Source of the DNA: Rhodamnia argentea | Taxonomy: Eukaryota; Streptophyta; Magnoliopsida; Myrtales; Myrtaceae | Direction of reading: 5' to 3' | NCBI RefSeq assembly: GCF_020921035.1 | Contig: NC_063156.1 | Span: 9,560,501-9,624,500, forward strand | DNA: 64,000 bases | Shown: piece by piece, positions 46,790-58,980 of the stretch | Layout of the letters: each line of letters opens with the position of its first letter | Numbering within the stretch: position 1 is the first letter of the stretch | Program-made: the position numbers and the translations under genes | The notes under the pieces: generated by a model | The model's database searches: none | What the model saw: only the letters and a program-made list of their open reading frames with translations | What the model was told of the DNA's origin: nothing

Positions 46790-48640
46790 CGTTTGTTTGT
46801 GTAAGTGTTGTCTTCGAAAACAAATTTTTCGAATTTTCACTCATTCGGTTAGCCCAAAAGTCCATGAAAAACACATTCCGAGTCAAGCAACAATTCATGC
46901 ATAAAATTAGAAAGGTGAATTCTTAAATCTAAAGAGATTAAAACACTTTTCAAAATTGTTCGTCTTGATTCTTTTTTTTTTCCTTCTTTTTCCTTCTTGC
47001 TTTGTCAGGGAAAAAAAAAAAGGGAAAAATAAATAAATTTTGTTTAAAAATTCGAATTCTCTTTTGATTTGAAATAAAGTCATAAGATTGAAATCATTTT
47101 CCAAATCAAATCTAAATACCCGAAAAAGTTTTCGGTCAAGTATCAACAAACAAACGAGAAATTAATTATTTCCTTAAAAATGATTTCTCAAAATATATTT
47201 TCCTTTTGCATAGAGTTTCACCGCACCCTGAAATTAAAATTATCCCAAAAAAAATTACTGCATAGAACGACTTGAGGAAATGCTTAGTATGTCACTGTGG
47301 TTCTACACGCATTAACGAACGAGTGCTAGCCTGCCGTCTCATATTGACCTTGACTTCTCCTTCTGAATCCTCATCCATTCTATGTTTTTTTTTTTTTCCC
47401 GATACATTCCTTCTATGATAATGTGAGAGCAGAGGCAGAGCCTAACTTCTTGACTAGATTATATTTCTTTCGTGTCCTATCGTTACACGACAATTTGTGT
47501 TCTTCTCGACGACTCGTATAATCAAAAGTTCATATTACACCTTCTCTTAAAGATCCGTTTGTTTTGCGAAAAATAGATGATTTGATAGATATTTTCTTAA
47601 AAATAATCGGTTGTATCGCTTAAAATAATTAGTCGATAAAAGATATATTCATTATTGATAACAATTTATGCCTAAATATTTTCATTGAAGGTAAGAAAAA
47701 TTCGATCATTCATTTTTGTAATCGACACTAGTTATCATTTTTAGGAAAATATTTTCTAAATTATCCATTTTTCATGAAAACAAACGGCTCCATTTGTTTC
47801 GCGGAAATATTTTTCCAGACAACCATTTTCCTCTTCTTTCGGCATTTGAATCGCTTAGGAAAATGAGCCAACAAAAAATATTTTTTAGTCAACAGAATAG
47901 GTTTTCCTACCAAAACTTAAATTCTAGAAAATGATTTTCTCTTTAAAAAATCGAAAATTATTTTCTAGGTTTGCACCAAAAACTCTATGCTTGGGCACAA
48001 AAATCTCAATCCTCACTCTCCGGCTCTTGACAAACAGTCGGGTCCTCGCCACCTAGGCCCGAGTCCATCTAGGCCATGCTAGAGACCTCGATCGCTGCTC
48101 CCTGGTCTATCTAGGCAAGGCTTGGGACGCTAGGCTTGGTAATATTGAGGTCGAACCCCAGGTCACCGGTGCCCATGCCCGGATCCATCGAGGCCAAAAT
48201 TTTTGAACTTTTTATGTTTTTCTTTTCTTTCTTTTTCTTTTTCCTTCTTCCCCAGGTTGCCGAGCCGGCAAGCTTGAGCCTCGGTGGATCCCGGTGAGGC
48301 TTGACCTCGCCAAATCCCAGTGAGGCTTGACCTCGCCCAATGCCGGCGAGGTCGGCCCTCGCCTATGGCCTGTCATCGATTGGCAAAGGAAGAAGGAAAA
48401 TAAAAATAAAAAATTTATAAAAAATAAAAAATAATAAAAATCATTGAAAATTTCAAGTTAAAAAAAAAATACAAAAATTGTCTAACATTGGCCTTGCCAC
48501 ATAATACATCCAAGCACCTGTCAACAATTTCCAATCAAATAACAATGTAGAAAATTAAATGAAATTTTCCCTACTAAACAATGAAACATGTTTTCCAATT
48601 CATTTTTGGGCCTCAATCAAACACCGGAAAGCATTGTCAT
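46790..48640. mobile_element. Cluster of nested MITEs and GC-rich repeat
   Basis: At least three TTTGTTT-family MITE copies: 46790-47220 (gcgtttgtttgtgtaag), 47550-47787 (gatccgtttgttttgcgaaa ... catgaaaacaaacgg) and 47788-47960 (ctccatttgtttcgcgg). A GC-rich stretch at 48000-48375 carries a repeated 'gtgaggcttgacctcgcc' phrase (48291 and 48321). There is no equivalent in unit A, so the cluster entered unit B after duplication or was lost from A. No coding sequence. Confidence 0.5.
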
Positions 48641-49901
48641 TTTCCTAAAAGGTGATTTTCCGAAAAACATATTCCAAAGATATTATATATTTTGAGAAAC
48701 AAAGGGAGTTTAAATTGCAAACAACTTGGATCGCGAGCAACTTTCTAACACAAACCGAAACCAAATGCAAATCAATTTCGAGTTGGTCGCGTGCACCCTT
48801 TTCATCTGTGAGTTCAGCTAAAGTTGCCAAAAAAAAAAATGCATTGAAAAATTTTCAAAAATTTTAGAACTTAATTGATGGTCACACATTAAATTTAGGA
48901 TTTTTTTTTTGGACGATAATCCCCCTCCTTTTTCCACGGTTTCGTCACGCTTCTAGATCGTTTCTGCCATAATTGAAAGCCTTCCCTAACCTCTTCCCCA
49001 CCGAGCCCGAGTCAAACGCGACACTCGTGACTCGTGAGTAGTAGTGGAGCGGTGGTGGGGGAGCAGCGGTGCATCATCGCCCGATCGAAAGATTCCTTCC
49101 GTGTTTGACTTCGACACGACACGACGTTGAGACACACACTTTCAATCGGTAGTGTCTTAAGCCCCATTGCGCTGAAAGCGACTTGACCCACTTTGCTTTT
49201 CTTTCTGTGGGTGGTGGCGGGTTCGGATCGCTCTCAACTTCTGTCATCCTCTTACAATTTCGATTGACTCGGTCATCCATAGTCAGCCAGAGTAACAACG
49301 ATAATAATAAAAAATTACGAAAGAAATTATTAAACTTAGTACAATAATTCAAATTAATCAAGACGTCACTTTCAGGGAAGACCCTTATAAGTGGGAGCAT
49401 TTCCTGGGCAATCTACGTCCGTGACTTTTACTTTCTGTGTAAAACAGGTTAATCAATCCGTATTATACACTTCTTTTTAAAATGCCCAATGTGATCCTCG
49501 CGATCGAGCCGTTTTCCTAGAACCATGTTACGGATCAAAATTCTTTCGATCATAGATCACGGCTATTTTCGGCAATTGAATTAAAATTATCCGATACTTT
49601 CATTTTACGGCAAATTGATAAGATTAGGATCGGATGTGATCTCCTCCTCTCCTTCACCAAGCTGGACTAATGAAAGCATGTCCATTCGACCCAAAAAAAA
49701 AAGGTATGTCCGAACTTGGTGCAATAATTAAGGTTTCCGCCATTATTGAAGGCGGGAATTTCCTACAAGGAATTATGTCCGACTGTGATCCGGAAAGACA
49801 AGCGGAGATAAGGCTGCGTGGCCCTCAGTGGGAACACGATCAGCACACACTTATATTCCGTGGTTGACTTTGGTTGGACATCAATTTTCTCTCTCTCTCT
49901 C

Positions 49902-49908
49902 TATATAG
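49902..49908 (+). promoter_or_regulatory. TATA box of PSY copy B
   Basis: TATATAG directly after a CT microsatellite, 84-90 bp upstream of the ATG at 49992. Just upstream (49864-49876) lies GTTGACTTTGGTTGG, a W-box-like TTGACT core that copy A lacks. Confidence 0.6.
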
Positions 49909-49991
49909 AGATCGCCTGCCTGTCTTTACTTCCATTGGCGGCCTCCTCTGTTTCTCCATACGGTCTTCTCGTCAAGTAGTTGGCTCCGAAG

Positions 49992-50744
49992 ATGGGCATG
50001 GCGTTCAAGATCTTCACGAGGCTGGCGGTGTGTTATCTGTGCTTCTCTTGGTTCCTCTTGACTGCCACCGCCGTTCCCGCCACCCGTAAGCGAGCCGGTC
50101 TTTCGTGCTCGATGCGTCCTCTTTGAGATGTCTCTTCTCGTGCCTTGTTTTCCGAATCATAGGTACCGATTTTCATTTTCCTGTTTGATAGGAAGCTTGA
50201 GGTCGAGCAACGAAATCAAATCGCTCCCGGAACAGGAATCGCCTTCTCTGGTGAGTCGCCATCTCTCTCCCTCTCCTATACTTCGTAAATGACTTCCGAT
50301 GGAGCTTTGGCGTGCATCTGATCATCATTTCTGGAGATCGGTCTTCTGTCTGGGCTATGTATCCGTTGACGGGCCATGTCCTGAGCTGTTCGTATCAATC
50401 CTAGACGACATCCTCTCTCTCCAATAGAAGCGCGACTGACCATAGATTTGCAGGTTTATCACGTTTCGGGGGGAGGAGGTTAGGGTTACGTAGTGGTCTT
50501 ACAAAGTGCTGTCTACAGAAGTGATCATGGGTTCTTTGTTACGTATTGTTCTCTCGTTACAAAAACCTTAAAAAAGGCTTCTGATGACGACGATGATGGT
50601 GCACAGGATGGCGTGGAGTTGATGGAACGAGGAGGGACTTACGAAGTGGAGGGAAGGATGGAGATGGAGATCAACGACTATCCAGGAGCAGGCCCTAATC
50701 CTCGTCACGAACCACCCCCATTGCCTGCAACTAAAACCCCTTGA
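49992..50744 (+). CDS. PSY-type sulfated-tyrosine peptide hormone precursor, copy B
   Basis: PSY peptides are secreted, tyrosine-sulfated growth signals perceived by leucine-rich-repeat receptor kinases. Exons 49992-50085, 50192-50250 and 50607-50744 join in frame to 96 aa. The N-terminus is a signal peptide: MGMAFKIFTRLAVCYL then CFSWFLLTATAVPA. The variable middle (RSLRSSNEIKSLPEQE, then ELMERGGTYEVEG) leads to EGRMEMEIN and the peptide DYPGAGPNPRHEPPPLP near the C-terminus (from residue 75). The Asp-Tyr start (TPST sulfation context, Tyr76) and the NPRH/NPKH core match the PSY family (Arabidopsis PSY1 begins DYGDPSANPKHDP). A second in-frame ATG lies two codons in. The frame is also open upstream of the exon 3 acceptor (KKASDDDDDGAQ), but no splice there keeps the frame. 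It is probably the functional member of the pair. Confidence 0.85.
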
Positions 50745-52000
50745 CAGTTGACACCATAATGGAACTTGTCTACCATTTGCTTGCTCCTGGAGAACGATAA
50801 GTGATGTCTTTTCGTCAATGTAAAGAGATGACTGGATGAATTTACAGGAAAAGGCTTAGGACTGGAGGGTTCTTTTTTCTTTGGGTTTGTGCCTGTACGA
50901 TCCGCAATATTCACTGGAGATAAAGATTATGTTCGTGTTTACTGTCTAATACAATCACGGTTAATCACTATTAACCACATAGGACAAAGATTTCTCTCGA
51001 ACCGGCTTCCGTAACCGTCCCTCGCGTCGGCAAAACACACCGACAACGAGATTAGTCCTGATCGTGGTTACCCAGATAAACAAGAGGCACGTTAAATTAG
51101 TTACGTCGTGGAGTCATTTCGGCTCAAGCAATCGTATGAAACGTCGGGATTTAATTAGGCATGACATGATGCAGTGATTTCTTCCGGCATCAGAGAAGGT
51201 AAGAGATCGATGATAGTGATGTTTCGAATGATGGATCGGGATCGAGAGAACGGGGTCATGACATTCGGATCGATATTCCGAACTCCATGAATACAAAGCA
51301 GCTGTATTTCTTGAGTTGGAATTTTCCATTTTCAGCTTGCACCTTATTGATTTTGAAATTAATGAAGCTAATAAATTAAACTTCGTTTGTTTTGAGAAAA
51401 ATAAATAATTAATAAAATGTTTTTCTAAAAGTGGCCACTTAATAAAAATATTTCGGAGAGTCAACCTAAATAAACACTAATATAATCAATAGTCAACACA
51501 AAAATACAGGCTTAGTGGGCTCATTTAAAGGTCAATAATTGATGTGCATATTAATTTATTTAGTTTTTTTTTTTTTTGCAGATTTGAAATTAACTATTAA
51601 AAAGATAAAAATATATAATTTGGGGGAAAAGGAAAGGTCATGACATTCTTGGAGTACATGAAACGCACTTCCTATACAGGCCCATGAACTGTAAATTAAT
51701 AAAGCCCAAGAAAGGCTAAAGAGCCAGTCCTCAGCCTTAACCAAAGATTACTATTTCCCTAAGATAGACACAAACAGAACTCTCAAAATGAGTCAATTAC
51801 ATCAAAATTTTAGGTCAACCGTGCCTAAAAGAGCATGTATATGCTACTCGTGATCGATTAAAGTTTATATATCGAAACCAGCAACCGTCTTTAATAAATT
51901 AAATGACATTTTTTCAATGGACGTTGTTAGATAAGCATAGCAAGAGCAAATTGATAATCATCGCCGGATGTTTTTCTTAAAAAAAAAAGTTGAACGTAAA
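50745..52000. other. 3' flank of PSY copy B
   Basis: Matches 41574-44580 of unit A minus the MITEs there. 51370-51470 is a decayed TTTGTTT-family MITE arm. No other gene seen. Confidence 0.55.
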
Positions 52001-52075
52001 CCCTTCATTAGCTTTAGCGAGCCAGATTTGGTATTGATGGTCGCGGCCCGAGGTTGTGCGACCTCGGCGTGGGGT

Positions 52076-52200
52076 TGCCTTCATTGAATCTGCCGTCGCT
52101 AGCAACATCGCACGATGGAATATGGTGAGGGCATTTTCAGAACCTCAAAAATTTAGTGAGGGCGAAATTGGAAGAAAAAATGCTAAAGTGTAGAGCTCTT
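52076..52200. repeat. Third, truncated copy of the duplicated unit
   Basis: The stretch following ggtcgcggcccgaggttgtg (agcaacatcgcacgatggaa tatggtgagggca...ttagtgagggcgaaattgg) aligns with 36485-36600 of unit A (ggcgacgtcgcactgg...gatggtgagtgc...tagcgggggctaagttgg). Homology then fades, so the array ends here. Confidence 0.6.
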
Positions 52201-52467
52201 ACCGACCTGCCTTGGGCTAAGGAATTTAGAGGATTTTGGAAATGCAATTGTAATTCTGCAAAGCTCATCGAAAAAATTTGTCAAACCGCACTTCCATTTG
52301 CCCAATGGCCTTTAGATGCCCAAAGACCTTTGGCAAATCCAAAATTATGATACCATTTTATGAGATATCATAATTTTCTAAATCATGGATGGATTTAGAT
52401 GAGGAACTTTTGGGTTCATCACCCGGCGTAACTCCACTCAGGCCCACCCTTGATATCAGGTCTACTT

Positions 52468-52989
52468 TTGAACTCTTGTTTTTTTTTTTTGGGTAAACAT
52501 AGGGTACAAACTAAAGAAATTACAATGTATAGTCGAATATCACTACTTTATCGCTAAACAAAACATGGGATAGTTCCTTAAGAGGCTGCAAGTAGAACGT
52601 AGTATCCAATCATTTTACTATACCAATATTGGCAAGTATACCAGCAAGTCGATTGCTTTCCCCAAAAATATGACGAATTTTGAACTCAAAAAGAGAGCCT
52701 ATGAGTCTTCTAATATCTTTGAGTAGTGTTGATCCTGTGGTATCCGCTATACTATCCTTATTAACAAGTTCGATCATAATTTTGGAGTCCACTTAATGAT
52801 GAGTTCATGGAAACCATATTCTTTCGCTATGGTAAGTCCCAACCATAGCGCCCATGATTTTGCTTGTGAAAATGAACATATTTCAAGAAATAAGGTATAC
52901 CATTAACCCGGTCACCCCCTCCATTTCAAAATAATCCTTCAGCTGCTACAAGTCCAGGATTACCATTAGACGCTCCATCTTGAACTCTT
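52468..52989 (-). mobile_element. 5'-truncated LINE fragment (RNase H end)
   Basis: The minus strand reads a degraded RNase H domain of a plant LINE: DGASNGNPGLVAAEGLF, then a stop, then frameshifted NGGGDRVNGIPYFL, then DSKIMIELVNKDSIADTTGS and KDIRRLIGS. A poly(A) tail (T run on the plus strand, 52479-52490) marks its 3' end. The perfect 10-bp repeat TTGAACTCTT flanks it (52468-52477 and 52980-52989), giving an insert of about 502 bp. The 5' truncation just before DGASNGNPG is typical of LINE retrotransposition. Stops and frameshifts make it dead. Confidence 0.8.
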
Positions 52990-55610
52990 ACTTTTATTGC
53001 TTGTACAAAAGATCTTCAATTTCAAAAGGGTGCACATGGTAATACTCCCGGAAGTGGATTTCTACTATAGAAGTACTTCTAGAACAGAAATTCGTTTGGT
53101 AATTTAACTTTTGAAGTAGAAATCCGTTTGATAAAAAAATTTGACTACTAAAAGAAATTTCTACTTCTAAATTGAATTTTTGCTTCTCAAGTTATTTTCC
53201 CCCAAATTTGAGAAGTTAACAAAAATTGCATGTCAACTCAAGAAGTACTTCTTGCTCGACCCTCTTTTCGTGGTATTAACCCAAAAAGGAAAAGGAAAAA
53301 AAGAAAAAGAAAATGAAGAAGATAAAAAATTTAAAAATGAAAAAAAAAATTGAAAGAATAAAGAATAAAAAAATAATGTTATAAAATTTACTAATAAATG
53401 AAAAAAAAATGGCTTGAGATGGATTATTTTTCGAATGATATCCATACACCTCAAAAGGTTTTTGATTAAATATCACCAAACAAAGTAACACAATTATTTT
53501 TTCAAAAGATGATTTCTCGAAAAGTACTTCATTTTATCATGAAGTTTTTTTCCAAATAAATGCACCCTCAGGATTGAATCAGGCTCTCTGCAAAGATTTT
53601 AGGACTTTTAATATATTTATATACAACCGAATACGGAGTTTCGCATTGTCAAGCGATCCTGTCAAAATTTGCATATATTCAGGAGGGCGTTGGTTAGAGG
53701 CAGACCAACTTTCCCCCGTCCGAAAGTTCAAGAGTAAAGTTGCGTTCTTTTGAATGTTATTCTTTTTCTTTGTTACTGGCTAAAAGGCCAACTTTAAATT
53801 TTGATAACCCACTTTTTTATCCTAAATCCAACTTTAATGAGTGTAAAGCTGGAAAGAACGCGCCATTCAAAGTTTCATTGAAAAGCCAAAAAGGCAAGGA
53901 AAAAAAAAAAGAAGGCAATAAAGATAAAAGTTCTTAGTCCACGGCTCTAAACATCGTCACATACGCTGCATCCATCCACATATGATAAGAATTTTACTAA
54001 TAAATGCCATCTTTCGGGATATTTGTTAAGAATTATAATGCGTTGTACTCAGGTATTACGTGTGATTAGTGTGTTAATGAGATTGTAATTTTTATGATAA
54101 TATGCCTGTTTTTAGTTGATGAATGGCTTAACGTATGGCTTTCATAGATAATGATTAATAAAATTTGGCCACCTTTTGCGGTTTCAGTGCCTAACCATAA
54201 AAAAAAAAACCAAGGTTATGGTATTCGCCTACTACAAAGTCAAATCATGGCATAATCACCTTGAGCGGTATACAAAAAAGATAGAAATCATGGTAAATTA
54301 GCAAGTCATGTGTACGAAAAAATTACAATTACCCGAATGTAGTCCTAAAATAATTTTTCTTCCGACCAACCAAATATATCTTGAAATTATAAAGTTGCAC
54401 GTCAAGTGGAGCTACCTACTGCTTGACTAAGCCTCTTTTCCTTGGTCGGATCACACTGAAATGCACATTTAGACGGTAAAAAAAACAATATTCCAAGTCC
54501 TCTAACAAATTACAGGGACTGAATCTGCTATTTCTCTTTAGTCCTTTTGCTTTCCAAAAATCACAAATCGCCCCTAAAAAAAAATCAAACTGGGTAGCCA
54601 CGATCCTCACCCTTCTTTTGGAGGAAGAGGAGGTGTTATTGTCAAGATATCTCTCTCTCTCCATCCATTTGGTACCTGATTCTCTTAAAAAGGACTCCTA
54701 ATTATTTTAAACTGTCTTCTAAGATTAGTTTATACTTAATCTTTGAGGATTATCCATTCTGGTGGTGCTGGTTCTTTGAGGTAATTGGAAACCACCAGCC
54801 CACCAACAGCTTTTGCTTTTTCTCCCCTTGTTTCTTTCGATAACTTGTTGGGGACCCTAATTTCACGTACCTCAAAAACACTCGTTAGGCATAGTTATGA
54901 CTAAAATATGTACACTTTAAATAGAGGGTAATAACTTACGCGTCGTAAGAAAATTATGATGTAATTGTGAGCTTCATAAGTTTTACCTTTCAATACTTAA
55001 TTATACTATCGAAAATGGCGATATAATGCTTAAGACACTCGGCTAAAACTTATTTGACGATCATACAATTAAACAGATCGATCAATTAATGCTTGAATCA
55101 TGCTCTTTTCTTTTTCTTTTTTAATATGCGATTGAACTTATCCACACCATCCATCTACAATAAGCAAGTTAATGTTTTTAGGAAGTTTTAGTATCTTCAC
55201 ATTTTTCATTTTTTGAAAATACATCTACGATGCATGTCTCGCTTAAGGGGAACCCGAATATTCAATTAAATACTTTATTTGTAACATATACGGTGAGTAG
55301 GACGAGCATGTACCGAAAACAAGGACCGGCATATGTGTTTAACATAACTCAACTTATTTACAAGGAGATGATAATAATTAACAAAGTTCTGTTTATCTTT
55401 GGCCGTATTCGTAATGGTTAGAGTACACACCATAAAACACAAACAACATATAAGAGCCGTTGAATTTCGTCTCCAGGCTACCTCACTTGGGTGTACTCAC
55501 CAAGGTGGCATGATCTATCCTGGATCGAAGTTTTCTCAAAGCCCGTAAGGCTCTTGTGTTTTGGATTGCACGATGCTCATCTGGTAACAAAAGCACCGGC
55601 ACACGAGAAA
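52990..55610. other. Gene-free AT-rich spacer
   Basis: Long A/T-rich low-complexity stretches, for example 53280-53410, give artificial Phe/Lys-rich frames. No recognisable gene, RNA or intact transposon. Confidence 0.45.
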
Positions 55611-55820
55611 TAAGTGTTACCATACAATACGGATCTTGATGTCCGGTTCTTAGATAATGAAATTTGAGATGCTCAATGATCCGACGGCTATATGCATCGA
55701 GATCTCACATGAAGCCTCACAATACGAGTTCTGATGCCCAATTCTTTAAAAAAAAAAAAACCGGATCTTGAAATGCTGTTGATTCGACGGCTACATGTAA
55801 TTTTGATCTGGCATGGATCA
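55611..55820. repeat. Diverged two-copy direct repeat, about 100 bp
   Basis: The phrase 'acaatacgg(a)gttctgatgcccaattctt...gaaatgct...gattcgacggctacatgt...tttgatct' (55718-55815) parallels 'acaatacggatcttgatgtccggttctta...gagatgct...gatccgacggctatatgc...gagatct' (55622-55710). Unassigned function. Confidence 0.45.
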
Positions 55821-56492
55821 GGGTTGGCAAAGAAGATTTTTTCGAGGACATAGAAGACGGATCAAACTGGCAAAGACATCGAAGGCGGCGTAAAAAGCGA
55901 AAGACGCCCAGCTTCGCTTTTTGTCCCCCCCCTTCCCCTTTCCCTTTATCTTTTCGTCAGAACCCCTTTTTCTGGCTTTTGTCTCTCTCTTTCTCACGTC
56001 ACCATCGCTCGAAGTTAGCCACTGCTCCTTGCCTTTTTCCTCCCTCCATGGAAATCAAACGAACCCCTCCTCTGAGCTGACTCGGACGCTCGCTGGCACC
56101 AGATCAAAAAATCAAAACACACACCCCTTTCGATTAAATGCGCAAAGTGGAAAGGCAGAAAAAGAAGCAAAAGGCCAAAGTTAAAGACGCGGGGAAAAAA
56201 GGAAAAGGAAGGGGGTGAAAAAGAGCTTTTTCTTGAAAACGAAAAGGGAGTGTGCAAAAAGGGACCAACTTTGTCTTTGTTCCCTCACGTTTTCTGCGCT
56301 CTTCTCTCTGGGATTTTCCTCTTTTGCGGGAGAGGGGGAGAAAGGGTTTTTGTGGAGGGGTTTTTAAAGTTTCTGGGTCTCCTCAAAAGCGCATCTTTAC
56401 TTCCCTCTTTTAACAAAAAGGAATTCGGAGAGGTTTCTTGACGGGCTATGGTTTTGGCATTGAGGGTGCGCGAGAGAGTTTCTGCGGAGAAG
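55821..56492 (+). promoter_or_regulatory. Upstream region and leader of the CDF gene
   Basis: Pyrimidine-rich segments (55922-56045) and a GGAGAGGGGGAGAAAGGG stretch lie before the ATG at 56493. An upstream in-frame ATG at 56448 would add MVLALRVRERVSAEK; I prefer 56493 because the protein then starts like other CDFs. Other short frames here have no domains. Confidence 0.4.
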
Positions 56493-58980
56493 ATGAGCGG
56501 CGGAGGCTTCGGGTCTGCGAATAGAGACCCGGGCATCAAGCTCTTCGGGAGGAATATTCCGGCGCCGGAGTGTCGGGTTCCGGCGGGTTCTGCTGGCGGC
56601 TCTCGGGCTGTGTCGGCCTCTGGAGTGACGGTACAATTTATTTTCTTCCCCTTTTGCCCAGCTATAGTGAAGCTCGTGGATTGTTTCGTGTTCTTGGGTG
56701 TTGTTGGTTCGATGTGTTGGCTCTGGTTTATGAGTGTTTGAAGCTTTAGCTGAACCTCTTTGGTGTCCGAGGTTACGTGCTGTTTTGCTGATTCTTGCTT
56801 TTAAATGAAATGGAGATGTAAAACGAAAGATTGAATCGCTTGCTGAAAGGTTCAACGTTGTTGGGCTTGCCATCTTTTGAACTCTTTCTTGTAAATTAGC
56901 GTTTTCGTTGTGTCATTATGCCGAATTAGAAGATTTTTCGGGTTGTATATTGCTGTCAAATGACAATTAATCGGTGTTCTGCTGCATGTATTTCGTGAGC
57001 CTTATACTTGCACTGCACCAAAATGCAATAACGATTGGCTCGGTCTCTGTTCTTTCGTTTTCTGCACAATAGAAATGACTGGTGATTTCTTTTGTTAATA
57101 TGTGGTGCCATTTGCCAACTGTTCTCACCCATTAAAACCAATTCTTCCAATATCCAAAAGTATTTAGACTTGGCTAAACAACATGGGTCGCCAAGAGAGT
57201 CAAATGGTCTTTCAGGTGAACATTTTAGTAAATATATGTAGACGATTTACTCCTAGTTCAACCAAAAGAGGGTTGATTTACTGGACATCCGAAACATGGG
57301 GTTTTGAGTGACCTGTGAACTTGCTTGGAAATTGTTCTGCTCAATCTATGAATTCTTGTGCTATCAACAAACTTGTTTTCCTGTCATTTATTTCTGCCAT
57401 AGTTGAATTTCCTGCTTCAGTTGAGTTCAAGACTTGATTATAATTCGTTCTGATACTAGGAAAAATTACTGTGCTCTAAGAAAAAAGTTCATGACAAACA
57501 AAGAATTGGATGCCATTATGGTTATACGATTGTTGGAAAGTTATTGACATTTGCCGCTTTTGCTGTTATCTTCTTGAAATATTCTCTCTCGTTTCTGGTT
57601 ATTTCTCTTTGACATTCTTAGTTTAGACGAGATCAATGCTTTATCTTGTTCTGATTTGGTGATTTTCAGCATGCCTGTAGTGATATTGCAAAACCAGAAA
57701 CTGTCAAACATGGACATCCTCATAATTCAGCTGTTGGTGGAGATAATGCCACAGTAATGCGGAATCTTCAAAATGGTCATGCAGAGACTAAGTATGCTGA
57801 CCAAGAAAAGGTTTTCAAGAAGCCTGACAAGATCCTTCCATGTCCGAGATGCAACAGTCTTGAGACAAAGTTCTGTTATTTCAACAACTACAATGTAAAT
57901 CAACCTCGACACTTCTGCAGGAACTGCCAGAGATATTGGACAGCTGGGGGAACGATGCGAAATGTGCCAATCGGCGCTGGACGGCGGAAGAACAAGCACC
58001 TGGCCTCTCAATATTGTCAAGCAACTCAATCTTCCAGTAGCACACTAAACACTAGATTAGACATTCCAGAGACAGCAGTGAATCATCAGTTTATGGCACC
58101 GAAAGACATTACTTCAAGAACCCTCGGGCCTTCAGTGGGAAACGGGAGAGTATTGAAGTTTGGTCCTGAGGCATCTTTATCCGAATCTGTGGAGACTGTT
58201 CTTAGTCTCAAAGACCCAAAAATATGCATTGAGACAGGTTCTATCAATTGTGTCCAAACTAGAGAAGAAGCTTCCCCGTCTGCTTCTTCCATGACAGGTT
58301 ACAGTATTTATGATTCGAGCAAAAGCACTGCTGAAAATGAAGAAATAGGGATATTGGGATCTTGTCGCAAGCAGAATTCCCTCGATCCTATGCACTTTTA
58401 CCCTGTTCCTGCATGTTTTATCCCCTTGAACACAGGTTGGGAACATCTAGCTTCTTTTAGGACAACTCACTACTCTCCAGAGCAAGTTGCAGGAGTTGCG
58501 ACCCCTAATTCCATTCGTTTGAGCCCCACACCCATGTTAGCGGTTCCTGGTATTTGCCCTCCCAGCATTCCCTTACAAATTGTACCTATGGCGTCGTATT
58601 TTGGTTGCATGCCTCTACACACCTCCGGTCTGAGCACCACACCATCGAGTGGAATGAACCATGGCCCATCATCTTCATCTCCATCTTCCCCAATGGTTAA
58701 TGCATGTTGCTCTGCAAGTGTCTCGCCGGCCCTCGGCAAGCACTCAAGAGATGCGAATCTTGTAGATTTTGAAAGGTCAGATACGTGCGTCTTGGTTCCA
58801 AAGACACTGAGGATCGATAACCCAAGCGAAGCCTCGAAGATTCCTATATGGACGACGCTGGGTATCGGGCCAGGTAAGGCTAAAGCGGAAAATGACCTCA
58901 AGGATTCCGATGCCGCACACATAATGGAGGTTAACCCGGCGGCATTTTCTCGGTCTCAAACATTTCAAGAGAGCACTTAA
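56493..58980 (+). CDS. Cycling Dof factor (CDF) transcription factor
   Basis: A Dof-type transcription factor; CDFs are circadian-controlled repressors of CONSTANS and FT in photoperiodic flowering and also act in stress responses. Two exons, 56493-56630 and 57670-58980, join in phase 0 to give 482 aa. The N-terminus carries [13 protein letters not shown], the CDF motif linked to TOPLESS binding. The Dof finger spans about residues 101-155 (CPRC...[18 protein letters not shown]; zinc ligands C104, C107, C129, C132; RRKNK at its end). C-terminal CDF motifs follow: [15 protein letters not shown] with IWTTLGIG, and the last residues [12 protein letters not shown]. These match the FKF1/GIGANTEA-binding regions of CDF1-3. 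The 1-kb intron is GT-AG. No breaks. Confidence 0.93.

Larger units (their letters stand above)
44936..52075. repeat. Tandem segmental duplication, unit B
   Basis: Colinear with unit A (anchors listed there). It carries the intact PSY gene and its own insertions: a TAGGGGTGA-ended element at 45403-46427 and a MITE cluster at 46790-48640. Homology to the end of unit A stops where a third, short copy begins. Confidence 0.8.
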
